This document shows, one piece after another, positions 23,353-34,800 of a DNA stretch of 64,000 nt (positions are counted from its first letter, which is position 1; every line of letters begins with the position of its first letter). The notes beneath the pieces were generated by a model. That model searched no databases. It saw only the letters and a program-made list of their open reading frames with translations, and was not told where the DNA came from. Both the position numbers and the translations under genes were made by a program. This DNA is from Eutypella sp. D-1 (lineage: Eukaryota > Ascomycota > Sordariomycetes > Xylariales > Diatrypaceae), in contig JAJTTP010000005.1 of the NCBI GenBank assembly GCA_023313575.1, forward strand, positions 2,294,001 to 2,358,000. The letters run 5' to 3'.

Positions 23353-26300
23353 TCACAACGCAGCCAACCTCCCCACACCCCCACGACTCCAAGCCTCGAC
23401 GCGACCACGATCGCACGTGCGCCAGAGGCGACGAACAAGGGCCTGGTAGAGCTCGCGCTCCTCCTCCTGGTTAGCAGCGGCGGCGGCCTGGGCCCGCAGC
23501 CACGCGACGGCGCCGAACCGCGTGATCGCCGTGTCGCTTCCGCCGGGGATCCGGGTGGCGCGGTAGAGGATACGGAGGACGGCGAGGCGGAGGTTCGGGC
23601 CGAGGTACGGGTTCGCGGGGAGGGCGAGCAGGCGCTCGAGGGCGCGACTACCGCCCTCCCCGCCGCTGCCGTGGGCATGCAGGGCCGCGACGTCGGCGGG
23701 CTCCCGCAGCCCGTCCAGGACCAGGCCCAGGAGCCAGGACAGCTCAGCGTAGTGGTGCCCGTCCTCGGCAGGGGGCTCCTGCAGGATCTGCCGCGCCAGC
23801 GGCGGCAGGCGGCCCGCGCCCGTCGACCACCGCGGCCCCGCCGTCAGGAACCCGTTCACCTTGCTGTACAGGCAATGCAGGGGGTCGCGCAGCACGTCGA
23901 GCGCGCGGCACGCGAACGCCAGGAGCAGGTTCGGCACCCGTGGCTCGTCGCCGTCGTCCTTGCCTCCCACGGCGGCCATACCGTCGCTACTACTGCCGAG
24001 ATGGCGCGCCGTTTCCACTAATTCCATGAGGAGTAACCACACCTGCTCGCCCTCTTCGTAGGGAGGGTCCACCGGCGCCGCTGCCGTCGTCGATGGCGTC
24101 GCCGCGTCTTTGATCTTCGCCGCCATCTTCGCGATGTTCGTGAGCGCCTCCCGCCGGATGCTCGGGTGTTCGGAGGCGAGGAGCCAGATCAGCGACGCGG
24201 CGTGCCCTTCCTCGACCAGCTCCTCCGGCGTCTTGGACGACCACCTATGCAGCGCGCTCTCTTTGACGGAAGGGATGGGTACCGCGAGCCTCTCTTCCAG
24301 GTCTTCCTCGCTCAGTCTGAATTCTGTCTTGCCGGCAACCTGTTGTCCATTCGCTGCACCACTACCGTTTCTTAGACCCGATTCCGAATCATCATCATCG
24401 CTATCCCGGACATCCTTTTCGGCGTTAGGCGATGACTTAGACCTCTTCGGAATAGTTATCTTATCAGCGAGCTTCTTGTCATCGAAGCCGGCAGCAAAGA
24501 GATCCCTAGCGGCGTGCAAAAAAGCCTTACTGACGCCAGCAGACTTCGAGTACCCGAGGTATTCTGAGAGCATTTGTGCGAATGCCTTAAGACTGCTCTT
24601 GCCGGGCGAAGACGATACTAGGAACGGAATTTGTTCCGCAATAGTCATCATCAGGGGGCAGCAGATGGCCTCTTCGTCTTCAGCGACGCCCGCCTTCTCG
24701 AGCTGTTCCTCCACCATCTCGAGATACTTAATAGGTGACCTGGCACATCTCTCGGTACAGTTGTCGAGGAAAGTCCATATCGTTGGATCGACTTCCTCTA
24801 GCTTTGTCAAAGCCCTCACCAGGGGAGCAAGGCCGGGAGACTGCGACCTGCTTTCTACTAGCTGACTTTCGTCGGCGACAGAATACAGGACATTGACGAG
24901 TTCGGCCTCGGTTGTGGATGTCGTCTTTTGTACATGTAGCTTTAGTAAGGTTATAAAGGGAGAGGTCGAAGCGCCGGACGCTCGTGCGAACCAGCGCATG
25001 CCTGGGGAGTACTTGGCAATGGTACAGAGATGTTCGAGTTCCATCAAAGCCATGACGCTATCTTCTTCCTTCCCTTCAAACTCGTCGACTTTGCGAATGG
25101 ACGTCAGGAGCATGGGTGAGACGTCGAACTTGGCTTTAAGGGCAAGCTGCGGGATGACCTCGTAGTATAGCTGAAGTAACCGACTGGCGGCTTCTCGCTG
25201 CAGAAGGTCATCGTCCGCTAAAGTGCGATAGTGGCTGATAATGTCTTTGATATCCGGTATGCTTTGGTAGAAGTCATCAACAAGGCGGCGAGAAGCCTCG
25301 TCCCAGAGTGAATCTGCCGAGGTCGACGCCTCCTGGTACATCGCCAAGGCCTGCGATAACTTTTGTAGGGCCAAGACCAGCATGCGTATCGCATAGAACG
25401 ATATGAGATGAGACTTGTTTGCTAGACAACGATTGATGACCTTCAAAGTCATCGGCGCGGGAATGATGTTGCCGATCACTACGGCCGGAGGAGGGGGTGC
25501 ACGTGCATAGCCACCAGAATGACCAAACCGAGCCGGTATGGGAAGTTGAATCACAGTATAGAGTAACGCGGCATATCCGATCCAGGTAGCCGACAGCTTG
25601 GGTTCAAAGGAAAAGGTTCTTCTGCGAGAAAAGTACTGGTGGACAAGTTCTGGAGCGGCCCTGAAGATTGCGATAAGTAGCTCGCTCTGTTTCGTGTTGG
25701 ACCACGGACGTAGCGTGTATATGAACTCTGCCAGCAGTGCGTTTCGCACGGGGACGTCGTCGTCGTCGTGGAACTTATTCATCCAGGAGATGCTGTCGAT
25801 GCCGAAGTCAACCGAGCCGGCTGTATCTGTCCCAAGCAGGATGGCTTCAGGGTTTACGCCCTCTGGATAATATCCATGCTCGGACCGCGCAATGCCAGCA
25901 ACTGGGTCGGTGCACGCGGCAATCAGGAAGTCATGAGCTGCTTCCTCGATAGAAGGACGATCTTCTTGCGACACATCTTGCGACTCGGCGTCAGCATGCG
26001 CGTACCAGTAAAGGGAGGCTATCCGTATCAATGAGTTGGCGTTAAGGAGTTTGATCTTCACATCCTTGGGAAGTTTCTTATCAAGCACAACACAAGCCCT
26101 TAGAGTATCGAGGATCGCATATAGCAAGTGAGGGGGATCATCCTTCAAGTGTCTCATCAAGGCAGCAACCACTTCTTTTTGCAAAAGTAGGTCCTTCTTT
26201 GCTTCCATATGGAGAAGACGGAAGCTGCTCAGCAGGAAATGTATGGCATTGGTTCTGACTGACGGCCTCTTGGCATCCTCTACGCCGTCCCCTAGATATC

Positions 26301-26934
26301 GGAGACCTATGTTCCTGGCAAGCGACTTAAATGTGTTCTTTCTTGCTCTAAAGATAGGAGCGGCTAATGCGCCTCCATCTAGGGAAATGGCCTCCCTCAG
26401 CAGTCTCAATGTGGGCGATATTATGAAATCCTTTCCCTTATCCGCGGCCAGGTTCTTGGCGATCAGCTCTTGCTGGCGCCTCTGTAACAGGGTGCGGCAT
26501 ATACCTAGACCATAGGAGACCAAATCTACGTTGGCGGATATGACCTTGAGCAATAGAGCCAGCACGGCGGGGACAGCGGACATGATGTTCTCATTGTTCA
26601 GCTGCGAAGCCATGCTCCAGGTCTCCATGAGGTCGGGAAGGTATATGGGGACGTCATCCTCCTGGTCTCTCGGCTTAACGGATTGGAGGTACTCGATGAC
26701 CAACTGGAGCTTCTCGTCGCTCCCGTCTTCGGCGTTTACGATACTATCGAGGAGGATCTTGAATGACTGGAGGCCGTGTCTCGCTTTTCGGAGGTCTTGC
26801 TCGAAGCTGAGTAGCTGGCGCAATTGTCTCGAGGTATGGACATCTTCGGAGGTAGGTGCCTCATGGACATGGGAGGTTTTTTGTCTTTTTCCGGCGTGCG
26901 CACCTTCGGGTCCGAACGACTTTCGTTTCGCCAT
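23353..26934 (-). CDS. URB1: Nucleolar pre-60S factor URB1/NPA1-like
   Basis: A single uninterrupted exon of 1193 aa. URB1 (Npa1) is a large helical scaffold of early nucleolar pre-60S particles, needed for 25S rRNA folding and modification. The N-terminus carries a basic nuclear-signal-like segment (MAKRKSFGPEG...GKRQK), then a long region of Leu-rich helical repeats starting with a segment typical of the family's N-terminal domain (about residues 30-420). An acidic DSDDDDSES stretch separates this from the C-terminal helical region. The frame is open further upstream, but the first true ATG with good context (ACGATGGC) is at 26934. Yeast Urb1 is far longer (about 1760 aa), so this is a compact form. 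It diverges from DIB1 with 769 bp between starts. The family call rests on overall sequence character without an alignment. Confidence 0.82.
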   Translation of the reverse strand: MAKRKSFGPEGAHAGKRQKTSHVHEAPTSEDVHTSRQLRQLLSFEQDLRKARHGLQSFKILLDSIVNAEDGSDEKLQLVIEYLQSVKPRDQEDDVPIYLPDLMETWSMASQLNNENIMSAVPAVLALLLKVISANVDLVSYGLGICRTLLQRRQQELIAKNLAADKGKDFIISPTLRLLREAISLDGGALAAPIFRARKNTFKSLARNIGLRYLGDGVEDAKRPSVRTNAIHFLLSSFRLLHMEAKKDLLLQKEVVAALMRHLKDDPPHLLYAILDTLRACVVLDKKLPKDVKIKLLNANSLIRIASLYWYAHADAESQDVSQEDRPSIEEAAHDFLIAACTDPVAGIARSEHGYYPEGVNPEAILLGTDTAGSVDFGIDSISWMNKFHDDDDVPVRNALLAEFIYTLRPWSNTKQSELLIAIFRAAPELVHQYFSRRRTFSFEPKLSATWIGYAALLYTVIQLPIPARFGHSGGYARAPPPPAVVIGNIIPAPMTLKVINRCLANKSHLISFYAIRMLVLALQKLSQALAMYQEASTSADSLWDEASRRLVDDFYQSIPDIKDIISHYRTLADDDLLQREAASRLLQLYYEVIPQLALKAKFDVSPMLLTSIRKVDEFEGKEEDSVMALMELEHLCTIAKYSPGMRWFARASGASTSPFITLLKLHVQKTTSTTEAELVNVLYSVADESQLVESRSQSPGLAPLVRALTKLEEVDPTIWTFLDNCTERCARSPIKYLEMVEEQLEKAGVAEDEEAICCPLMMTIAEQIPFLVSSSPGKSSLKAFAQMLSEYLGYSKSAGVSKAFLHAARDLFAAGFDDKKLADKITIPKRSKSSPNAEKDVRDSDDDDSESGLRNGSGAANGQQVAGKTEFRLSEEDLEERLAVPIPSVKESALHRWSSKTPEELVEEGHAASLIWLLASEHPSIRREALTNIAKMAAKIKDAATPSTTAAAPVDPPYEEGEQVWLLLMELVETARHLGSSSDGMAAVGGKDDGDEPRVPNLLLAFACRALDVLRDPLHCLYSKVNGFLTAGPRWSTGAGRLPPLARQILQEPPAEDGHHYAELSWLLGLVLDGLREPADVAALHAHGSGGEGGSRALERLLALPANPYLGPNLRLAVLRILYRATRIPGGSDTAITRFGAVAWLRAQAAAAANQEEERELYQALVRRLWRTCDRGRVEAWSRGGVGRLAAL

Positions 26935-27703
26935 CGTATATACCGAAGAGAATTCGCCGAGGAAAATTCGCGGGCCGGCAGCCTGTTGAGGTTCTAGATA
27001 TTGATCCGGCGAAAAGACGAAGAAGAACCCTCTTTTCCCTAGCAAACTAATAATCGCTTCGTCTTCATATGGGATCGGACGTTTAAATGCGTCGTTTTTT
27101 CATGGATTAATGGAGTGTCATAACATCGTATAAACTTTTATGAGCATGGTAGATTATGTAGGTAGGTAAGCAGGTAGATTGAATTGATCTTGTACCTACT
27201 AGGTAGGTATGTAGGTAACCGGAGATGCATTGGATCCATCATACTGAGCTTCAATTATTTATTTCTTATCAGCCTTTTATCGGTTTCTTATCTTCTGCCC
27301 GCCAAGCCATTAGTTCTAGGTACACCCAAGAAACGTGATATTGCTGTGGCTGACAGCTTGACTGTCCCACCCAGCCGAAGAATTAAAGTTTAGCGCTATG
27401 CAAGGATCCCTTTCAATGTGTTGGTCCCGCTCCACTTAACTATTCTTCTTGCCTTTGCTGCGAACGACATCATTTTCCACTCTTTTTTCCCCCCTACCAG
27501 GCAATAACTACAACTTCAAACGTGGACAACTACAAGAACAAGCAACACCCAGATATTGTCAACCACCTTTTTTTTTTCTCATTCCCAAACGTGTTTCACC
27601 GATTTGGCAGAACTGAGCACTGCGCCGAATTCTGCTTTCTCCTTCTTCGTCCACCTACCTAAACGTCTGAACCGCGTCAGGGCTTCGATTTTTCGATTTC
27701 AAC
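26935..27703. promoter_or_regulatory. Divergent promoter region of URB1 and DIB1
   Basis: A 769-bp spacer between a ribosome-assembly gene and a spliceosome gene. It holds a cluster of GTAGGTAGGTA / TACCTACTAGGTAGGTA motifs at 27157-27215. Before DIB1 there is a pyrimidine-rich stretch (about 27470-27500) followed by an A/C-rich leader. No TATA box is evident. Confidence 0.55.
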
Positions 27704-28352
27704 ATGGGTACGTGCAAATATCGTTTTCCTTAATCAGCCCCCAGCTTCCTCTTCATCACATGCTTTCCTTGCTCTCCCCCTTCCCTTACCCCTCACCCCT
27801 TCCTCTCACTCTGCAACTGCTAGGCTACCTAGCTAGCCAGATGGGGCAGCTACAAGCCCAACACGTGATCAAGCAAGCGACGAGCGCAAACTAACCGACT
27901 ACGATGCGGCAACAACAACTATAGGTTCCGTAGTACTACCACATCTGAAGACGGGGTGGCACGTGGACCAGGCGATCCTATCGGAGGAGGAGCGGCTGGT
28001 GGTGATCCGGTTCGGGCGGGACCACGACCCGGACTGCATGCGCCAGGACGAGGTGCTGTACCGCATCGCAGACCGCGTCAAGAACTTCGCCGTCATCTAC
28101 GTCTGCGACGTCGACGAGGTCCCCGACTTCAACCAGATGTACGAGCTCTACGACCGCTGCACCATCATGTTCTTCTTCCGCAACAAACACATGATGTGCG
28201 ATTTCGGCACCGGAAACAACAACAAGCTCAACTGGGTCCTCGAGGACAAGCAGGAGCTGATCGATATCATCGAGACCATCTACCGCGGCGCCAAGAAGGG
28301 CCGCGGTCTCGTCGTCAGCCCTAAGGACTACTCGACCCGTTACCGGTACTGA
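27704..28352 (+). CDS. DIB1: U5 snRNP protein Dib1/Dim1 (TXNL4A), thioredoxin-like
   Basis: A spliceosomal protein of the U4/U6.U5 tri-snRNP, essential for pre-mRNA splicing. Exon 1 (27704-27707) is only ATG plus one base; exon 2 is 27925-28352, giving 143 aa, the family's invariant length. The conserved sequence MGSVVLPHLKTGWHVDQAI, a VIRFGRDHDPDCM segment in place of a redox CxxC, and the end ...YSTRYRY are hallmarks of this nearly invariant family. The 217-bp intron begins GTACGT, has a CTAAC branch point and ends ATAG. The gene shares its upstream region with URB1. Confidence 0.97.
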
Positions 28353-30030
28353 GTCTACTTAATTATCCGTCTGCCGAAAGGAAGGGCGGGCTGGTTGGCT
28401 GGCTGGATTTGGTTGCCCGCCGCCCTACTCGCTGAATCACTTCCCTTCGTCTCGACCTCGAACACGACTTCGACCTCAACCCCGACCCGGTTCGATCCGA
28501 CCCGACCCGATTCCGAATCCAAACCAATATAACCCGGCCTGGCCCGGCCTGCCCAGCCAAAGAAACCCAAAACAGCAGTCAGCCAAACAGACGCGGGCTA
28601 GAGCGATGAGAATAGAGCGAGGCATCCCACACACAAGATCCCTATCCCCGAACAACCAGGGATAGGGGCGACGATATCCTCACTCACTCACTCAACTCCG
28701 TCCATATCTAAGCGCTCTTACTGCCGCTACATGCACACAATGTATCGGGATATCAGGAAGGGTACACGGATGCACGACACGATGTGAGACTACATGCATG
28801 CAACTCGTCAAGGCGTGGGAAAACAGGATGTTTCTGGGTTGTTTTCTTTCCCACGCTTGGTCAATCTCACACACTTACACCAAGAGACAGACACAACGTA
28901 ACGAATAATGATTTTACGATGCAGCATATGTTAATCCCTTCCTTTTCTCACTCCCTTCTATATGTCAAGATTTCCAGTGATTTCGTTAGGTAGTACGTAC
29001 GTCTAGTGCCCAGCGTCTAACGTCTAACTAAGTAATCCGCTGAGAAGAAGCCAAGAATTTCGTTCGCGCCGCATGTAATCAATCGCACACTACTCAGATG
29101 ATTCCTTCCTTTCGGCCTCCAATACCTTTGACACAGTTATACATGAGCTAGAAGAGAGCACTCTGCTACAACAACCACTGCCGGAGAAAATTGATCTACT
29201 GGCCTATAGCGCACTAATAGAGCGAGAGGGATCGCCGTCGAACGTCATTTACTCCCAGTCATCAAGTAGACATCAAGTGCTACATGAATGGCGCACATCA
29301 TGGAGAAACTGGGGTATTAGCGATGCGAAATGATTATTGATACTCACTAGATAACTATAGTGAGTCTATCTATAACGGTACGGATACCATGAGACCTATT
29401 GGTCGAATGAAAAACCATCTCTTCCTAAACACCGATTTTGTTGATGAGGGATGGGTGCATATGAGGGAAATGATGATAACACCTTCCATCAACGCCAAAA
29501 AGATTCCGGAGGCACATAAGCCATCACAAGTAAGATGATGAAAATCATACCTGCAAGTACCATCTGACCAATCCCGTCCACACAAGCAAAAAAAAGAACA
29601 CACATCCTCAGCCCCCTTTTTGAATACCAATCCCTCGCACATAAAAATACATAGCAATGTGATAGATGCTCGTACTTGGCCATCTGGTTATGTCGACCTG
29701 ACAAATGACCGCTCGAAAACACAGATACATGACTGTCCCGTCCAACGGTAGCATAAATATGCCAAGTAACGGTAAGATCGTGCCGAGGTGAAGACGAGAC
29801 GAGCAGTGAGCAGACAGACCCCACACAGCCATAGCATGGACAATGATGACGGGAAATGAGACACGACCTGCCCAATTACTCCTTTTCTTGCTTAACAGGA
29901 GATGATTGGGAACTTCCGTTAGCAACTAGTGGTGAGTCGACATGAATGGTGACTCCTTCATCACCAGAACCATCCTCCGAAGACGCAGCACTGCCGGGGG
30001 CAGCACTCCGAGGTCTGGTGGGAGAGATGG
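28353..30030. other. Convergent spacer, DIB1 and RRM protein
   Basis: 1.7 kb with no supported gene. The part next to DIB1 contains direct runs of ACCCGACCCGATT-like sequence (about 28480-28515) and GGCTGGCTGG. Small open frames around 29370-29925 on the - strand show no domain. Both 3' untranslated regions are expected here. Confidence 0.55.
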
Positions 30031-31850
30031 TTAGTAACGGTATAACATGTGCTCCTCCCCAAAGCCGGGGGTACCGTACTGTTGGGCTGATCCACCAACC
30101 TCCCCAGCGCTATGGTAGCCAGAGTTGGGGGCCGGGCCTCGAGCAGGGCTAGGAAGACAGAATTAGCAAGGCCTTGGATGATGAGGGAAACGGTCAACTT
30201 ACGCAGCTTGTCTGTAGCGAGACTGGGACTGAGCATAGATAGTAGGGTGCATTCCCACAAGTGGGGTACCGTACGCTCCGACATTGTACTCGTTAGTTCG
30301 GAAGGCGCGTCGCTCAGATGTAACGCGTTTCAGCTCCTTCTGGGACGGCGTGTCCGCATAGCGGATAGACAGAGGCAGAGCCTCCTCACCAAGCCGGGTG
30401 CCGGTGAAACGCTCGATGATCTTGTCACAGATTTCGCGGGACTCGAAGCTAGGTATCTGTCAGTAACCACAATGGTTCGTCAAAATCTAAGAGAACCCGA
30501 CTTACCGGCAAAAACCAACACCTCGACTGTTGCCAAGGTTGTCTCGAAGGATCTTACTCGACAGGATGTTGTAGCCAAGGAAGATGGTAGGAAATTCCTG
30601 CAGTTATGTGTCAGTGTAAAACTCGAATTTCAAATAATGGCAGGGAGATCATACCATCTCAGTGAGGGCCTTGGGAAGGTTGGACATGTACAGGTTAGTC
30701 GACTCAGTGTCGCCTTCGGCCTTCAAGCGCGAGTTGAACGACTCCTGAAAGAAGTTAGCAAGGGGATGCGACATGTCATCTGGGCCGCTGACTCTGGCAA
30801 AGCCAACTTCATATTCCAGACGATGAAAGCCACGAATGCAAAGTTCGGAGTCTCGGACGTCGTAGAACTTGGCAAAGCCGAATCTGCAAAGCACCGAGTC
30901 AGCTTATTAAGAAGAGTCGAGGGAGGTGTCCTTGGGAATACTTACCCCTTGCAAGCGCCAGTGGTGTTATCGATTATGGCCTTCGAGGTCTTAACTCGGC
31001 CAAATCGCTCGGCGTACTTCTTGAGAGTCTCATCGTCGGTGGTAGGGTGGAGACCACGGATGTAAACGTTGCGGTTGCCAGGGATGTGGTTGGCAAGGCT
31101 CTGCTCAAGAGACTTCATGTTCTCGGAAGGTGTGAAGACTGCCGGGACAGCACGGGGGATCGGAGGGTTGCGCTTGAGAAGTGCATCAAGGTCAGCATTA
31201 GGAGGGCCAGCGATGGGGAAGAAGCCCTTGGGGTGATGGACGCCACCTCCAGCAACAACCTGCTGAGGGGATGGAGTTGTATACGCAGATCTCTCTGACG
31301 ATACAGCGATAGGAGCCGCGTGGTCCCGTGCGGGCATGCCCGGGAAGAACGGAGTTGCAGGAGTCGACTCATTGGTCGAGTACGAAGATCGGCGGTTCTC
31401 CAATCTAGGGACGTCCTTGGATCCCGCGTCCGAGCGCTCGTGAGGCATGCCAGCGCGACCGGTGTGCAGAGGCACAAACATAGCAGGTTGGAAGCCTTGC
31501 ATATATTGGCTAGGATAGATGCTGGACGGGTTCTCATGCGGGAAGAACGCAGGGACGCCGAGGGGAGCGCCGGTGTAGCTCATGACGTACTGGCTACCAT
31601 CGGCGCTCATGTAGGGGTTGGGGACCATGTTGCCTTGACCATGTAGGCCGAGTCCAGTCATCTGGTTGGTCACAGAATTGATGCTACCATCGGGACCTCG
31701 TTGGGCGGGCATGTAGTCTGGACCATTAGTGTTAGGTTGAGTTGGTACTTGGACGACTACATAGCCGGCAGGGGCATTGTTACGAGCCTGACGCTCAGTT
31801 GCGTAGGGCTCAGTGGAGTTGAAAGGCGCACTTTTGTAAGTTGAACCCAT
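30031..31850 (-). CDS. RBMS/MSSP-like RNA-binding protein with two RRMs
   Basis: Six coding exons (coding order): 31850-30946, 30883-30793, 30744-30655, 30597-30506, 30448-30203, 30148-30031, giving 513 aa. A Pro/Gln/Ser/Tyr-rich disordered N-terminus (1-255) precedes RRM1 (about 261-332, RNP2 VYIRGL, RNP1 KGFGFAKF). RRM2 (about 349-425) has RNP2 LYMSNL and RNP1 RGVGFCRF. Order and linker match the metazoan RBMS/MSSP family, which binds A/U-rich single-stranded RNA or DNA; S. pombe Msa1-type proteins are a fungal comparison. A post-transcriptional role is inferred. Introns are 48-62 bp. The second (30745-30792) is 48 nt with no in-frame stop, so its retention would add 16 residues between the RRMs. 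The start follows a probable acceptor and an upstream in-frame stop in the putative leader exon, supporting ATG 31850. Confidence 0.88.
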
Positions 31851-34800
31851 CTGTTCAAAAAGGTCATCATTAGTGCAATGCTCTTCACATCCAAGGACAA
31901 GGTCATAGGACTAGGCAGGTATTGAAGCTCTGATAGATAAGGAACATAGAATATGGCAACAAAGAAGAGAATCGTCATGACGAGGATATGTGTTGGTGTC
32001 GTGAAATAACTTATATGAAATCCAAGGTATGTTCAAAGAATGGGGGGAGGGTGAAGGGGCAATCTAACAGCCTGCACTATACTATCCGTATAACTGGAAC
32101 ATGAGGTAGACAGGGTTTAAATACGCCGTTAAGAGGAAATCCGAGACCACACTTACCTTGTACAGGATTTGGCTGAGGAAGCTTGCTCAGATTGAGGATA
32201 TGATCTAACGAAGATTAGTTAATTCATCTGTAGTCAGGTTTGGTAAAAAGATTCCGTGTGATATGGAGGCATGTCAAGTGGTACTATGGGTATAGTATTA
32301 TTATGGTAGATGACAAGGTGCCACAATGGGGGGGAGGGCCGGGGGTAGAAATTGAGTGAGAACAAGATCTCCTGGTCGGAATAATACGGAAGAGTAAACG
32401 ATCTCGGAAGGTTGAAGAAGGGATTTGAATGGCACTGTTTGCGTGGAAATATACGTCTCGCGTGTTTGAGTGTACGGCTGGTAGTGAAAAGGAATGCTCT
32501 GAGGGTAAATGGTGCGCCTTGATGATAGGGATAGTAGGATTGTGTGTATGGGCAAGGCAGAGTTTGTGTCCTGGGTGGAGATATGTGAAGAAACACTCAG
32601 TGACTCAGGTAGGTGAGATATATATCAACTGGCAAGGGGGGGGGGGATTGTAGGAGATGCGTGATACAGGTGAAAGTTGATGTAACAATACAGACTCACT
32701 TCCTAGCGTGTTTAAAACGCGGGTAAGAATATTGAGAGAGTGGGAAAATTATGCAAAATCAAGTGGTCTTTGGATATTGAAGGAGAAGTTCAACAGCTGA
32801 ATTCTCACTATGAAGGCGTTGGTGTTTGGGAAGGGCGAGGATACGGTGAACGTGGTAACGGAGTCAAAACAAATACAACAGGTGCGGGTATTGTGGGCGA
32901 AGTCATGTCTCTAGCCTTTCCCAAAAGGCCATTATCACTCAATAGTAAGGGTATAGTACGTGTAGGGAGGACAAGTTGGCGATGGATGAGGGGGACGATA
33001 CAGAAAAGACCTGGCTCTTGGCCTGGATCTGGATTTGATGTGACGCTGATGGGATAGGGCCTCAGGGTCAACAAACCTTGCGGAATCTAGCGACGTTGCC
33101 AGAGTCGTGCTACCAAGAGGATTTGTAGATGAAGCGAGCGGTTACGAGTAAAATAGAGTAGCTAGCAAGCAAGATGAAGGGGAAGAATTCAAGAGATTGT
33201 TGGTGATGGTGTTTTTGGAAGTTTGGATGGATGCTTGTGGAAGAGAAGAAAAGGAAAAGAGAGAACGGGAGAAAACGAGAACAGAGGATGAAGGAGAAAC
33301 GACGGGATGTCGTCTCAACGGAGAATGAGGATGGCTTACCAGGTATTTCTGTAGGTGGCGAGGAAAGAATGGTCCCCGTTGCTAGAGCTCTGCAACTTCT
33401 CCAGGCTGTAAAGTTCTTAATGATGATTGCTGACGACAAGATCCAAGGAAGGTGTTGCTGGTGGTCTAGTAGAGAGTAGGGTGCCAGTGCCAGTGCCTGG
33501 TGGATGATGGATGGAGGAAAGAGGAAAGAGTTTTCCAAGGTTGATGTAAGGGTAGTAGCAGTAGAATAGAGTAAAGATCTATGCAATCTATAAGGTAATG
33601 CCTTATCAATAGAGAATTTTGAAGGGTAACGGTTGATGTATTGGGGAGTGACCTGTAAAACAATAGGTAGTAGCCAAGGCCAGATAGGTACTGATGGCTC
33701 GTGGTGGTTAGGCGAAGTCAAATCCAAATCTAGAAGGGCAGGTAGGTAGGATGGATAGAGTAGATGAATAGATAGAAGTTTATGACCAGGGCCAAGTGTA
33801 TGTGGAAGGAAGTTGTGGTTTTTGGTTATGAGGGAGGAGTGATGAGGGAGGAAGAGAAGTGAGATAAGTTATGTTGGTGGAGGCCCTCTACCGGTCGGTC
33901 GTACCTGGAGTAGAATTATGTGGGATTCGCGTATTTGAAAAAGAAAAAAAATTTCGAAGAAGCGAATTTTAACTGCGGGGAGCCCATTGAATGCAGATGA
34001 GACTTTTGAAAGTTGGAAGTTGGAAGGCTCCCATACCTAATGTGGTATTGATATCGGTACCGGTATCGATGCGGGCGATGCTGGGAGGAAGTCGCGTCCA
34101 GAAAGCATCACCAAAACAGCAGGTGCGCTTCGACCCGACTCGCTGCCGTCTCTTATTGGCTCTCTCCTATTGACAGCAAGCCAGCGTAATGCCCAGTTAA
34201 TTACATACCTGTATAGCTGAATATCCGATTAATACCCTGGGAGTCTCTACTTCGGTTATTCCACATGAACATGCAAAGTGGAAGCTCCGTTGTGGCTATG
34301 GGGGACTCATGCCCATGGAACGGAATCGATTTCCCAGCCAGAGATAGCGAAGATAGTGCCCGAGTCGTGATGACGACCCCTTTTGACAAGGGAAGTAGTG
34401 GCAGTGACCCAGTAAGAAGTTAACCGGTTTTCACGCCCTCTCCAATTCTATGTGAAAGCACATAGAGTAGTTCCTGGAGCAAGATGATTGTACCATGTGA
34501 TTCTTGTGATAGGCCACCATGACGACTCGACCATTATCATGAATGGATCTCAGTTGTGCACAATTATTTGGTGCCTTTTCACCAGGTCTTGTGCGTACTG
34601 TGTGTTATCTTATTAGATAGTTAGCTTCAGGGGTAATGCCACAGGATAGAATATTGGTGGTCTCGTAGGCATAATGATTACTTAACACACTACCAGCAGC
34701 CGAGATCACACACACGCTACTTTTTCGATCTCAAGCACCCCAAGAAGGTATGGGATAGAGGATTCTAGGCGGTGGATTTCGTTACACTCTTTACTTTGAG

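Noticed and set aside
33110..33727. 205-codon open frame on the - strand
   Set aside because: Low-complexity Ser/Leu/Phe/Pro translation of a pyrimidine-rich stretch; more likely leader sequence of the RRM gene than a protein gene.
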